Below the pieces are notes generated by a model. That model made no database searches and was not told where the DNA came from. It worked only from the letters and a program-made list of their open reading frames with translations. Made by a program: the position numbers and the translations under genes. Positions 49,001 to 61,800 of a DNA stretch of 64,000 nt are shown here, one piece after another; within the stretch, counting starts at the first letter, position 1; each line of letters begins with the position of its first letter. The DNA is from Ifrita kowaldi (lineage: Eukaryota > Chordata > Aves > Passeriformes > Cinclosomatidae): the NCBI GenBank assembly GCA_013398055.1, contig VZRS01009486.1, forward strand, positions 1-64,000, given 5' to 3'.

Positions 49001-51407
49001 TGTGAGGAAGGTGCTCATTTCACATGTTACTCTGCAGTAGTGAGCTGGGTATTTCCAAGACAATGAAGAGAAATTAAGGGTTGAGAAGAAAGCCATGAGC
49101 TGTAAGGTAGTGATCCAATGCCATAGTACATATGTGATTTATTTAGCATATTTATGTGTTACTTGTCCTTTCCAAGTTCCTTGAAGTAAGCACTTGGCAA
49201 AGGCAACTGTTGATATTGCCTTTCTCACTTCACACTGAGAAAGAGCTGTTTTCAGAACCCTGCATTTGTTACTGATTTTCTGAGGATGCTGCCTACGTAG
49301 CTCTTGTTGGTGGAGTTAGAGAAGGTACTTTCTTCTTGCTGTCATGTGCAGCACCCTAGGAAATACTGTGGTTTTCCTTCTGTGTTACTGTAGAGACCAG
49401 CAATGAAGATAATTAAGTACTAATTGCTCTTGGCTCTGTTTTTGCATAGTTTGTATGAATAAGATCTGATCTAGGAAAATGCATGTTTCTGCTACAAGAA
49501 TACAAGTGTAGTAAGCACCAAGGTAGACATGTCTGTCTGACAATCACAGAGGCATAACTCAGTGTGCACCTGATACTAAAAACCAACTGTTTGTCCACGT
49601 GGTGTTTAATGTTTCCTCTTTTGCTCTCTTTCAATCCTCAGCAAATGCTTACACAGTTTGATTAACATTTCTTTGCCAACTGGATTAACAGACCTGGATA
49701 CCTGTGTGCTGCAGGAGGTGTGGGATTACTTTGAAGATGCTCTGAGTGTAGTCAGCAGCACAGTAAGTTGAACAGGAAACCAAAAGATTGGGAGATGATC
49801 CCCATTGGGAGCATGTTTGAAAAAAAAAATTCTCATTAGACTGAGAATCATTAGTAAAATGAACATTACAGAGTGTTATATGTAGAGCTGCTACGACTTC
49901 TTCAATAAAAGATACACTGGAATTACCTCAAGAGAAATGTCTCTTGGATATTTAGGACTGCATTACAAATTTCCTCGGATTTTGTAAGGGCTTTTTTCTC
50001 CCTTTGCTTAGGAGGAAAACATCCAACTGTTTTCCCACACTAAAACTAAACTCTAACACACTCTTGACTTGTCAGTTTTAAAGTGAAGATTCTATTTTCT
50101 GATGAGCTGCTGCTGCTTGTTTGCTACCTCAGGATGCTTACCCAGAGATAGAGATCCTTTGGCTGATGACAAGAGCCTGGAATACAGGAATATTTCAGTA
50201 CACTGTTGGTAAATACAAGGAAGCTGAGCAGTGGTGTGGATTGGGAATGCGTTTCCTCAATCACTTAGGATCTCTGAAGAAAAGCTATGAAGGCCATGTA
50301 AGTGTACACAGGGGGAAATGAGGATATGGGATTGGATGTCTGCCCTGAATTTGAGATGTGGATGTGGGTGAGGAAACCACAGCTGATGATCTTTAGGGTT
50401 TCAGGAGAATCATGGTACCTAAATATTTTGGGGGAGCCTGATGCTAAAAGATTTTTTCAAAGTGAGGCCAGAAAAGTTTTGATAGATGACAAAAAGAATA
50501 ACGTAGCATTCTTTTACTGGAAGGATGATGTACATGGGTGACTGGAAATAAAATTCTGACTGTTGGTGGCCATGGGAGAACCTTGTACCTTTGCCTGCTT
50601 TAACTGAAGCCAAGGTGCTGTACCAGTTTACTTGAATCAGCTGGCACATGAATACTTTCATTCTTGGTTTCTAGTATAATCTAATGTCTTATAAACAGGG
50701 TTTAAATTGGTGTGAAGAAAATCACTAAAGCTCATTTTCTCAGGTGTAGCTTAGCCACTTCTATGAGGGAGAAATTTCCAGGCTAGTACCTTTGTAGGTG
50801 ACACTTTGCAATGACACTTTTTCTTACTCTGTCACAAGCTTCTTTCTGCAGCTTTTGGCTGCTGCTCCTGTCTAGATTGCAACCCCGTGCAGCCTGGCTG
50901 GTGTCACCACTCATTCTCTTGTGCACAGGATGAGGAATCAAGGGGTTGGCTGTAACTCTTACACCGTTTAAAATCCATCAGTTAAGACAATAAGTGCTGA
51001 CAATAAGAAGTCTTTTCCACCCTCAACATCAATTCCCAATGTCTTTGATTTGGTGAAAAGGTTTATGTACCTTTTATATCTGATGTAAGATTCAGGTATA
51101 AACTATGCTTTATGACAGTGTAAATAAAACCACTTTTGTTAGGTTGCACTGATCTGTTTTTTTCTAAACCATGGTATTTAAACCTGTGCCAAAAATCTTT
51201 ACATCAGTCTGAAATTTTAGGTTTAGAAGCTGGTGGTAGTCTCCCACCTATCCCTTGGTTCTGTTCTCTGTCACTTAGTTGAGTGATACATTTTTATCCA
51301 TCCTTGTTGACAACTGTGGTGCTCGTATTCTCCAGATGGTTGGCCTCTATAGTGAGGTTCTGGACAAGCTGGACAGAGCAAAAGGATTTATTCCAAATGA
51401 AGAATAA
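26005..51407 (+). CDS. TEX11: Testis-expressed 11, Zip4/Spo22-type meiotic TPR protein
   Basis: TEX11 promotes meiotic crossovers as part of the ZMM group. Twenty-seven exons join: 26005-26153, 28114-28193, 28742-28822, 28905-29024, 29943-30023, 32246-32331, 33649-33706, 34495-34590, 36029-36110, 37825-37903, 38583-38734, 39457-39542, 40452-40589, 40853-40955, 42009-42133, 42898-42983, 43114-43167, 43606-43646, 44247-44333, 45420-45490, 46049-46165, 47015-47087, 47445-47594, 48622-48730, 49642-49762, 50133-50297 and 51336-51407. All phases agree and no stop interrupts. Hallmarks are LWNWTVTK early, LFKVLSYQAESAVAQGDF, CYNFGVETYE, QSYDIGKMD, LRLLATTYFEWD, LKQLDKAKEAV, LSQFCPSDKAVLIAQKTCLL and AEQWCGLGMRFLNHL. 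TPR-like helix pairs run throughout, as in the SPO22 family. The start of the first listed exon is uncertain (26005 or 26069). The protein ends FIPNEE, shorter than the mammalian tail. Confidence 0.9.
26559..28016. repeat. Near-identical tandem copies of 727 bp joined by one N (probable assembly duplicate)
   Basis: 26559-27285 and 27287 to about 28016 match almost base for base, with a handful of substitutions and one-base indels (GGAGGCCTG against GGAAGGCCTG, TTACTG against TTGCTG). The join is a single N at 27286, right where the first copy enters an A run. The second copy continues into 54 As. Both lie in a TEX11 intron. Confidence 0.85.
28012..28065 (+). repeat. Poly(A) tract of 54 bases
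   Basis: An uninterrupted A run ends 48 bases before the TEX11 exon at 28114. It is the likely reason the assembly broke in the first copy of the flanking duplicate. Confidence 0.9.
39745..40320 (+). repeat. CR1 LINE fragment with part of the reverse transcriptase
   Basis: The plus strand reads WSWESGEVPVGCKLAKIIPI, then FKKGKKDNPGNYRPVSLTS and VPGKIMEIIL, the conserved fingers of CR1 reverse transcriptase. It then shows the VPHLIDQLKPAGVISLDFS region with stops, and a separate block around CTGGATTCTGCACCTGG. The copy is frame-shifted and internally deleted. It sits in the TEX11 intron between 39542 and 40452. Confidence 0.85.
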
Positions 51408-51582
51408 TGACAGCCACAACTACAGAAAAATGCAAGCAGCCTCTCTTGGAAACGTTCTGCTGAATGAGAGGCCATTAGCTCTGGGAAGGCACAGGGTCAT
51501 GGGAGCAGTGGAAAAGAAACCAGCATCTCCTTCTTGTTGACAAAGAAGTTATGTACTTTTTAGGAAGTGTTTGTTCAATAAA
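51408..51582 (+). other. TEX11: TEX11 3' UTR with AATAAA at 51577
   Basis: A short non-coding stretch follows the stop at 51405-51407; AATAAA at 51577-51582 is followed by a TG/T-rich stretch. This fits the 3' end of TEX11. Confidence 0.7.
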
Positions 51583-54500
51583 TGTAATTGTTTTCCTCTA
51601 GGGAATAATTTTCATTCTCTGGAGCTATTTAACAGTTAGAAATAAATATTTAATTTTTTCATGAGATGCCTCTGCTGTTGTGTAACAGGTTGGTTTAAAT
51701 ATCTGATTTTAGTAGTAAATGGCAGAATGAGCACGATAAAAGTCTTTAAAAAGTATTCCATCTCCTCTGGTTGTCATAGCTGCCTTGCTGCATAAATATT
51801 TATCAGATTGTTTCGTTTCCAGTCCATTTCAGCGTGGACAAGAATTCAGAGCTGTTTGCTGGTTTCACAGTCAGTTGGAATAGAAAAACCAGCACTACTG
51901 AGCTCAGGGAAGAAGCTGCAGCTGGCACTGTCACTGCTGTGAGGGCTGCACTCCTCCCTTTCAGCTCACTGAGCCCTGGGCCAGGCAGGTGCTCAGCAAG
52001 TCAGCCTGACCACGTGTCTGGGACTTGGCTATGGGAAACCTGGGGCTGAGCCAGTGAGGAATCCTGTCTGTGTGAGTGTGGGGTGTGCAGAGAGCCAAAT
52101 GAGGACCCCCCGGGTCACTGGAGCTGCCACTGCAAAGGGGCTTTGGTCCCAGCAGTGACAGTCTGGGGTGCTGCACGTGTGACCCCAGCAGGGGCATCTG
52201 AAGGGTCACACAGGAGAGTTCCTTAACTGGAGGATGGATCTGTTTAGTGTAAATTCTCCATTTAATGGTGAACTTAAATCAGTTCACCAGATGTAGCTGG
52301 GGTCTCTAGGAGACACTGCTTTCAGATCTCTAATGCACAATGTGCTGCGTGTTTCACTAAGAACTACCTTTGAATCCACAAAAATCCAGGTCTCGAATGC
52401 CACAGAAAATTCTTCTGGAGTCACAATTTTGGAGACCCATGCTGCATCACAGCAGTGGGGAGCTGTAAATGAAGCCACAAACTCAAAGGTATCCATCCTG
52501 CCTGCAGCATCTCCCTGGAGCCTGCCGGGCTGGCTTTAATTACTGCTCAGTTCTGACTTGCACACACACGTAAACAGGTGAAGGTGTCACACTGCACCTG
52601 ATGAGAAAGGTCACGTTTGCCCAGCAAATGTAGGGAGGTAATTACATGCAGCCATAGAAGGCAGCAAGCACTCAATGTGGGTTTGCCTACAGCCAGAATG
52701 GTTTGAATTTTTTCCTTGGAGATACTCAGTTTGATTTCTTTGATGCTACAGACAGCGCTGAAGAGCCCAGATCAGATAAGTTACAGACTCTGCTTATAGT
52801 ACTCATCTCTTCCTGCACATTTTTACACAGTACATTTTATTCCAGGCTTAATATTTACCAAAGGGTTTAAGTAGGGCAAGAATTCCTCTCCTAGTTGAAT
52901 CAGACTGTCATTAGCTGCATTTCTAGTGGCTGTTCCCAGTAGGTAGTTTGTGTGCAATCAGACCTTTGCAGGTGTTTGCTGGTGCAGATGCAGGCTGGTC
53001 CAGGTTATTTTACTAGGTTAAATGCTGCTTTACAGTTCAGTAGCCTATCGAGGGTGACTGTGGTTTTTAAATCTTTTTAAACCAGCAACAGCTCCTGTAA
53101 AAAAAAAAAATAGTGCTGTTCATTCCTCCCCCAGTCTTACCTTTTCATTGATCCCTGTTTTCTTTCAGCTCAGAGATCCCGTGTGCTCATCCCTGGATGT
53201 GCACAGATGGCTCCAGAGGGTGGCATTGCAGCAGTATTTTCCTATTTACACATCATTGTGGAAGCTCCAGGGTGTGCTGGACACTTGTTCTGTACTGCAG
53301 AGTCCTCCCTGCATGGAGGGATGGATCCTCCAGGGCAGGAGGTCACAAATTTCCCCCCTTTCCCCAGCCTGTGTTTTATGCCCTTTTTTTTTTTTCCCTA
53401 ATCTGATAACTTCTTAACTGTTTGGGGAGGAGCAACAGAGCAGAGGCAGAAGGGAATTGCAGTGTGAACTGGAGAATGGGTCCAGGGAGAGGGCGATTCT
53501 AAACCGACCATCTGGGATTGATGGGATTGTGGCTGCAGGGAGCCTGCCCTGGGAGAAACATCCTTGCTGAGGAGAGTCCTGGAATGGGGCAGGGCAGAGA
53601 AGGTACCAGCTCAGCTGCTGAGCCCCGGAGCCCCTTCTACCACCTCTCACCCAGAGGCACCTGCAGCAGGAGCAGGGCCTCTCCAGCAGCTTTCCACTGA
53701 GGGTGCACCTCCCCTCAGACAGTGTGGGAAGAGCTTTGCTCCCACTGTTGTGGCTGCTTTGAGCATTTGGGAGAGGCAGGAAAGAAAGAGGGGCTGGCCT
53801 GGCCACTAACACTTAGAAGTGGCAGCAGTAATCAGAAATCAAGGTAATTGGAAGAGGGCTGAAGCTCATTAGAGGCTTGGGCAGAAGCTTTTGTCAAGTA
53901 GTGCACTGGAACTAGGGAGGAAATACCACAGTCACCTCTGTGCTGAGTCAAGTGTGGTCCCAACCAGGTATTGCAAGTCCCAGAAGTGCTCCCACGTGTG
54001 TGTACCATTCAGAGATGCTGCACTGACTGACCCAAACAATGTGTAATGTTTTTCCTTAGGGTTAAAACCCCTAAAGATAAACAAATGACCCTCATTTTGG
54101 AGGCAAGGGATATAAATAAACACCGAAGGTCAAGGTGTACCCAAGGATTCTTGAAGGAAAGACACTTTTGACGTGATCATAACTTTACCTACTTCACAGC
54201 AGATGCTTCAGTGCCACGAATCCTGCTGTGACAGCCTGAGGAAGGCAGAGAACAGCAGTTCTTGAAAATTGTGCTGCTAAGCATCATTAGCAACAACAGG
54301 CAGATCTAGGACAGCTCCATCAATGGGGAGAAAATTTTGGACAAAATTACAATTACATTCCTTTAAAGCCCCTCTTCCAGTAGCCTCACAGATCCTGTGC
54401 TCCTCTGCTTAGCTAAGACAGTTAATTACCCAGAGCTGCAGACAGAAGCACAGACATGTTTCCCTGTAGCACAAGCAGCTTACAGGCTCATTTTCTAGAA

Positions 54501-55990
54501 GTGTCTTAGGGCAGATTAGTTTCATGCCTGTTGCAGGCAGCTGTAGCAGGACATCTTGGGGGAGAAAAGAACCAGCACCTACATTTTACAACTGGACAGG
54601 ACCATTATCAGGACAGTGCTCTACTCTTGTCTGGGCCAGGACTTTGCTAATGTCCTGGTTGGCAGAGCAACTTGTCCTTAGCCAGGAAAATGGGTTGTTA
54701 GAGCTTTAACAGAGCAAGTTCCTTCTTCATGCCACCTTCTTTCTCTTCACATGCTCGTTTCTCTTCCAGAGGTTGTTCCACCTTACAGGCGTGACAGGGT
54801 TAATTTGAGAACATAACCCCGTGTCCCTCTCCCCCCTGGAACCTGAATGTCTCCCTGCCACAGCAGATTGAGATGCCACACGAGCTCAGGACACATCATG
54901 GTTTGCCATGGGAGGAGTCTCTGCAGCCCCCACGCTGCAGCTCAGCTACTGGGGCTGACCAGGGGCTGGGCAGAGGAGCCTGGCAGCACTGGGGCAGCCA
55001 GCAACAGACGATGTTTCTGTGCTGCTTCATCACTCCAAATCCATCATTATGCAAGCAGTTTGATTTTTGAGAGTGGTAATTCTAGCATCAGATCTGCTTA
55101 GCAACTGCGTAATCTTCTGGTGTTTTGTGGACAACCACCACCATGAGGCTGTTGATCTGATCAGTTAAAGGAGTTTCTAAATAGTTTTTAATTTGTCCAG
55201 TGAGCTTCACAAACTGAACAGTCAGCAAACTGTATGCCAATGCTCAGCTGGTACAACATCCTTGTTCCCCTGAAATCTCAATTTGCTCCTCTTCTGTGCA
55301 GTTTGAAAGTAAAAAAGAAATTTAGTATTTAAAAACCTTTCTGTCAGCTCAGCTAAATGACAAAGCAGATTCAGGCACAGAAGTACTGTGATACTCCTTT
55401 AACCACATTTTCTTCCAGTGAACACTCCTTTTCTCTGCACTTGAAGGTAATAAAAATAATACTAGCTGTCTTTACAACTTTTCTTCTCTCTGATATTTAA
55501 ACAGCATGTTAAAACTGTAAAAAGAAGCTCTATATTAGCTGGACTATGTATTGACTTTGCTGTCTTTATATCCAATACAAGAACAATTATGTAGCAGCAT
55601 ATAAACCCCATTATTTGTAAAGCAACCTCCCCACAATTCAAGTTATGATCCAAAATACATTTATGGTGTCGTGTTATCAGACCTGACTTAACCTGGGTTA
55701 AAACAACCCAACCAAAAGCACTTTCAGTGGCTGAGTTACAGCTCTAAATAAGCCCACTTCCTTTCTTTTATTTTCTCTTTTATTTTCAATTTTTTTTTTT
55801 TTTAGATTTCCTTTTTCCACTAGGCAAGCTCTCAGGCACCACCTTTTATACAAAAAAAAGGCAATTTTTTTTCCCTAAACCACTGTCAACACTTCAGTTT
55901 GCCATAGAGAGACCATATCAAGAGCTGCTGAGATCAGCACCAAAAAAAAACCACATCTGGTACACAATGAAGGACTCTACAAGAAGGTCT
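51583..55990. other. Intergenic stretch between convergent TEX11 and DLG3
   Basis: I find no gene, RNA gene or full repeat. The sequence has short A or T runs (53099-53110, 53386-53396) and scattered short open frames on both strands. The stretch 52284-52539 is open on both strands at once, which may be chance. Confidence 0.5.
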
Positions 55991-57186
55991 CAAAGACAAG
56001 AGTTCTTTGCAACTCTCTGTTTATTAAAAATATATGTCTCCTTGGAAGAAACACTGTTAACCAACTACTGTTGTCATGATCGATTCGATACTGTCAGCTA
56101 TGCCATGGAGTACATCATCTTTTTCTCCACGTGACTTGATAGAGGGAGACAGGCTATTAGGTAAAAACAGAAAAAAGAAAAAAAAAAAAAAAGACAAAAA
56201 AAGATAGGAATGTGTGACTAGCACCTTAAGGACTTTTGTTTCACTTACGCCACTTCTTCAGGGACCGACATTTATAGCAGCTGGAGCAGGACCAGCGGGG
56301 CAGGGGGCTGGATGCCCGGCAGGAATCCATTGCCAAAGTTCTGTGTGCTCCTTTAGGGTCGGTCCCACCGACAGCAGAATCCTTCTGCCCTCCACCATGC
56401 TCGGGGCTGCGTCTCTCCTGCAGCGCTGTGTCCTGGCCCCAGAAGCTGCTCGGTCCCTGCAGGGCTCCTTGGGACTCAGGACAGGCAAGGGAGGCTTCTC
56501 CCCAGGCAGCACATGGACAGTCTTACAGCAGCTCTGGCTCACCCTGACAGCCGTGGCCTGTGTGCTGGGCACCGACTGACGCACTGAAAACCAGCACCCT
56601 GGGGAGAGGGGACCACAGCTCGTCCCTGCCAAACAGGGGGAGGAGAAGACTTACCTGCTCGTGCTTGGATAGTGACCTCCTGTGCTGTGGTTGTGTGGCA
56701 CTGTCTGAGGAACAGCATTCACCAGCTCTTTGTAAGGTGGGAGCACTCGTACCTGAACTCTGAGTACCCAGCACACACTCCTCAAAGGCCACACGAGTGT
56801 CCCCCAGCTCCACACAAGGGTCTGCTCCCACACTGGAGCCCCACTCAAGCACAGAAGCCAAAGTGTCCTCAAAGACAGACATGTCTCAGCTTAGGGCCAA
56901 GTGTCTCGGTGCCAACAGTCGCCTCTCTTGAAAAATGCCAGTGCCCAGTGCATGGGGCAGCTCTGCACCCCCTGCCCCTCAGCCTGCGAGCTGGGGCACC
57001 GCTTCAGTGCTCTGGGGTGGCCTTGGGAGAGGCAGCAGAGCTTCAGCAACAGGATTCACAGAGAGATGCCAGAGACAGAGCCAGGCAAGGAGGCCACGCT
57101 GTCACCTGCCAAGCCGCAGCTCCCGGTGCGACAGGCGAGGTCCTGCTGTGCTGAAGGACCCTGGGAGAGCCACCCCTGGCACGGGC

Positions 57187-58092
57187 ACACAGCAGAGCCG
57201 GGAATTCGGCACGGAGCAGGGAAGAGAGGAAGTCTCTCAATTCTGTTACTGATCTGGAAAATGTGAGTGTCCATCCAAGGCACAGCTGGGGGCTTTTCCT
57301 GCCAGTGGCCAATGCAGAAGGGAATGCCAGTGTGCTGCCACAAGCCAGAATGGGTCATTCCACCTGCACCCACAGGTGCAGGGCCAGTCCAACATCCCAG
57401 GTTTTTCACAGCAACACAGGACAGTGAGTACATTTGTTCCATGTGGCCAGTAAAGTATTTCTTAACTAAACACCACAGATCTAGATTCTATTTACAATAG
57501 AGCCAGCTTAAAAAATAAGTTAAAAAACTGGATTTTATACCCATTCAGTTCATCATTAACAAGAGAAAAATGGAATAACAATAATAATNAAGTGTTCAGA
57601 GTCCATTGTTTCACTTGTTTTCTTACATTAGTCCTTAGCTGCCTCCTCCCATCTTGATTCTTTGTTTAGTTAATAATAATAATAATAATNACACAGCAGA
57701 GCCGGGAATTCGGCACGGAGCAGGGAAGAGAGGAAGTCTCTCAATTCTGTTACTGATCTGGAAAATGTGAGTGTCCATCCAAGGCACAGCTGGGGGCTTT
57801 TCCTGCCAGTGGCCAATGCAGAAGGGAATGCCAGTGTGCTGCCACAAGCCAGAATGGGTCATTCCACCTGCACCCACAGGTGCAGGGCCAGTCCAACATC
57901 CCAGGTTTTTCACAGCAACACAGGACAGTGAGTACATTTGTTCCATGTGGCCAGTAAAGTATTTCTTAACTAAACACCACAGATCTAGATTCTATTTACA
58001 ATAGAGCCAGCTTAAAAAATAAGTTAAAAAACTGGATTTTATACCCATTCAGTTCATCATTAACAAGAGAAAAATGGAATAACAATAATAAT
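57187..58092. repeat. Duplicated 402-bp segment flanking an unplaced 100-bp piece (probable assembly artefact)
   Basis: 57187-57588 and 57691-58092 appear identical. The first ends at an N inside an AAT repeat (57589); the second starts right after another N that follows an AAT repeat (57690). Between the Ns lies a 100-base piece that also ends in AAT repeats. Slippage or contig-end joining at the microsatellite explains this better than a real duplication. Confidence 0.85.
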
Positions 58093-58118
58093 AATAATAA
58101 TAGTAATAATAATAATTA
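58081..58118 (+). repeat. AAT trinucleotide microsatellite
   Basis: A run of AAT units, slightly interrupted (AATAGTAATAAT), in the presumed DLG3 3' UTR. Related AAT runs at 57577-57588 and 57671-57689 flank the ambiguous bases. Confidence 0.85.
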
Positions 58119-58825
58119 AAAAAGCCAACACAACAACACAATATGGTTTTGGTTTAAAATCAGCTTAAAAAAATAGAACCAAAAGGAAACCTCTCATGCA
58201 AACACATAAGGTGGTGTGTAAAACAATGTGCAATTTAATATGTAGTATCATCCATTCTCTTGCTCGCAGCCTCCTGCTCAGTCTCTGTCTCCCAGCCTCT
58301 CTCAGGCCAGCTGCTGCTCCTTGCTCTGGTCCCTCCTGCACGGGCAGTACCAGTCTCTGCCCTGTCTCAGACCCAGGGTGGCTGCAGGGAACTGGCCTGG
58401 ACAGGAGAAGTTTCCAAAGCACCTGGTACCGTTTTGAGCTCTTCCTGCCCAAGTGGGCTCCCTACGCTGAGTGGTCGGGACAGAGGAACTGAGAGAACCT
58501 TGCAATAGTACAATACCTTCTCAGAGAGGTCCCTCAGATTTCCTAGTCCACATACATATATATATATAATATANACCTTGAATGGGTTCTCATCTGTCTC
58601 TAATGGAGCAGTGGGAAGGTCCATGCAGGAATGGTGGGAACAGTCACGTGATGAATGATATGAGTTCATCCCAACAAAAGAAACAGGACTAGAAAACTCA
58701 ATTTTGCGACGATCTAAAAAAGGGAGCAGGAATAGTTTTCATATCCCTCCCCCTCGGGGCAGAGGGCTTGGATGGGTGGGACTTCGGAGATCTTCTGCTC
58801 ACAGGGAAGCAGGTGGGAGACATCT

Positions 58826-61800
58826 TCAGAGTTTCTCTGGGGACGGGACCCAGATGTAGTGCCCAGACTGGTCCTCAATGATCTGTTTGATTTTGCTGTA
58901 AATTTCTTCAAGAGAGTCTCCTTGTACGATGGCTGCAAGAGGACAGAACAAGCAAGACCCTGAGCACCAGGCAGCACTGCCATGAATTACGGGAGAGCCG
59001 TCCTGCTGCCCCAAAGGGCCGGAGGGCGCAGCCAGCAGGGCCTGAACCAGGCGGTGTCAGAGGGGCTGCAACGGGCCCAGTGACACAGAGGGTTAAAGCA
59101 GCACCTCAGCAGGGATTAGCCAGCGCTGATCCCGGCTGGCAGAGCTCCTGGCTGTGTGCAGGGCCGGCTGGGCTCTCCACACCAGGCTGCTAATCAGCTT
59201 TGCAAACTGTGTCAGGCACCGCGCTGGGGCTGCGGCCGGGCCTGGCACCGCCACGGCGGCGCTGAACCGCAGCGAGGGAAGGCAGGGCTGGGGAAGCTCA
59301 GTGGGGTGCACCAAGCACCTGCCCCAGGGTGCCAGCTTTGTCCCTTCCCTCTGGTTTTCCTTCTGGCCATCTGCTGAGGGCTCCTCATGTTCGCTGCTTC
59401 CTCTGCTGCGGGGTGGGAGCGCAGCGCTGTCAGGCTGGGAAAGGCCAGCGTGCCGCCACTCTCCCAGCAGCAGCTCCTGCCCAGTCCTGCTGCTTAGCAC
59501 AGACACAGAGTGAGGCACTTCACTGTGCTTCTTACATCACAGGAAGGGCCAAAGATTTCTGGTAATCCAGCCTGCCTCTGTAACCCAGCCAAGACCATCC
59601 TCCAGCATCTCTGTTCCCTCATCCTAAACTGCTGGCACAGAACCTGCGACAGTGACCATCTCTCTGCCCATTACCCAGTTCTTTCAACACATTTCAGCCA
59701 GCAGCATTCCTTTCCCAGGTCAACATCAAACTTGCCCTCCAAGTGCACAGTGGCATGTTGAGGGCCTGCAAAACTGTGGCAGGTCTTCCTGGAAGAATAG
59801 TCAGCAGCTCTGGAACTGCTGCCCAGGACAGGAGGTCTGGGGAAAGCTCACCCTGTTTGTACCCAAATATTTGCCCAGCTGAAATCAATTTTTAGAAAAC
59901 ATCCTGCATGGGGTTTTTCCCAGTAGCTGTAGGGTGGGTAATATAGAGTTTGGCAACATTATTACTCCTCAGTTTAAGAAAAGACAGCTACTGCACTGGA
60001 GAAAAGATGGAAGACCAGTTTCTCTGCCTCTTCACCTGCCTGTGGTTTTCCAGAATTAATCATGTTACAAACATTAGTTCCTTAATGCACAAGGATGCCT
60101 GTGTCATGAGCAGCTCATCTCAGCAGGCACAAAGTGTCAGCAACCCCTGACTGGCTCTTCAGCAAAGACTACTTAGGAAGCAAGCCAAACTTCCAGTCTT
60201 TTTTGGTAAATGTTTTGTAATAATTTAAGACTGTCTCCACCATTTAGGTCACTAATTTTTTATCTGTCCTCTTTAGAAATTTCTCTTTTCTCTTTTTGAA
60301 AATGCTCCCCTTTTCTCCCATGCAGGGAGTTTACTTCCCGTAGACTTGTAGCACCCTGAAACCCTGTGCTTCCCCTGCCTGGGGATTTTTAGGCTTTTTA
60401 TTATTGTTGAAGTTGGCAATAAACTTGCACAAACTCAGAAAATCCTGTCTGACAACTTGTCTCCTCCTCTACGACTGGCTTACTCCTATCCACTGCTCTT
60501 GGAGCAGTCCCCTTGCAGAGCCCTCCTGGCAAAGTGCCATTTGTTTTTTGCTTTGATGAAGCTGGATGTTTTCCCATGACCCTGCAGTAGGACAGTGCTG
60601 GTAGAGAGGTCACAGCTGCCGGATGGAAAAACGAAGTAAATCAGATACAAGCCTGCTCAGGACACTCACCTGTAAAATATTCTCCAAACTCTTGCTCAAG
60701 TTTCATGGCTTTGTCAAAGACCTTGTTGGCCTGTTCATACGTCTGTCTCCGGTTCATCTCCCTGCCACACACAAAAGAGAGAAACTTTTTAGCTCTTTTT
60801 CTTAGCAATGAACAGAAGCAAAAATAGCCCACAGAGCCAGGGTGCCTGGGAATCCTCTGCTCACAGGAATGGAAGCTGTGCAGGACCCAGTTCTCAAAGG
60901 CAAGGCCCTTCCCCACAGGCTCCAGGCACTTCATCTCAACTTCCACCAGTTCTTCCCATTGCCACCTACCCCACCCCCCTCCACCATAGCACGGAAGTGA
61001 ATTCAAATTCAGACAATTCCCCAAATTTGTGAGACCACTGCAGAAGTCTCCCTGCTTGCCTAGGTTTTCTCATCTTCATAAAACACAGAAATAAGCAATT
61101 TGACCCCTTCTGACTTGAGAAGGGGTTTTCCGAGGCCCCTTGGTGCCAGCAGAATTCCTTCTGATCTCAGGGTCAGTCTCAAGCTGTTGCATCTCCTCAC
61201 AGACAATATTCTCTGCTGCTGCTGCTCAGAAGAGTTGCAAGCTCAGCTCTCACATCCTTTTCAGCCTGCACTACCCAGGGCCAGGAGCAGCAGGACAAGC
61301 AGCTGGAGAGGTGCAGAACACGGTGCTGCACTTACATGAGGGCTTCGATGGATTTTGGTTTGATGAAAATGGCAATGGGATAAAGTTGTGCTTGTCTCAA
61401 CCTCTTGATAGCATTGCCAGACACATCCAGGATGCAGTGCTTCCCCTGGAAAGGAGACAATCAGGATCAGACCTACCCACACAGTCTACTCCGTGTGGGA
61501 AGCAGCTTGCTCATACAGATGTGCCTAAAAAAGGAGGAGCCACAGAAATGAAACCCCAGTCCTGAGACACAAGCCAGCTCCCGGTGGCCTCGTATTCCTG
61601 CCTGCTCAGGGCAGGACAGCAGCAATGCAAAGGGACTGAACCTTTGTCTGGACATGTGAAACTATTTACAAGCCCTGGGTAGCTCCAGGACTCCTCCAGA
61701 GAAATGCTGGTGCTTTGAGGGTACCCTGGTATCTTTGTCCTGTGAGCTCCCGAGCACAAGGCTGGGCCACCAGTGCTGGTGGAGTTTGGATGACAGAGGT

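Larger units (their letters stand above)
55991..58825 (-). other. DLG3: Probable DLG3 3' UTR and downstream sequence
   Basis: No coding exon of DLG3 lies beyond the stop at 58826. The minus strand has an AATAAA at 56025-56020 that could end a long 3' UTR, as mammalian DLG3 transcripts have. The stretch includes ATT microsatellites (57577-57590, 57671-57690, 58081-58118), a TA repeat (58555-58573), an assembly duplicate, and GC-rich blocks at 56250-57180 whose role I cannot tell. Confidence 0.3.

Noticed and set aside
57196..57216. GGAATTCGGCACGGAG looks like the EcoRI adaptor of old cDNA libraries
   Set aside because: It has an extra G compared with the adaptor, sits inside continuous genomic-looking sequence, and is copied only because the whole block is duplicated. 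Probably coincidence.
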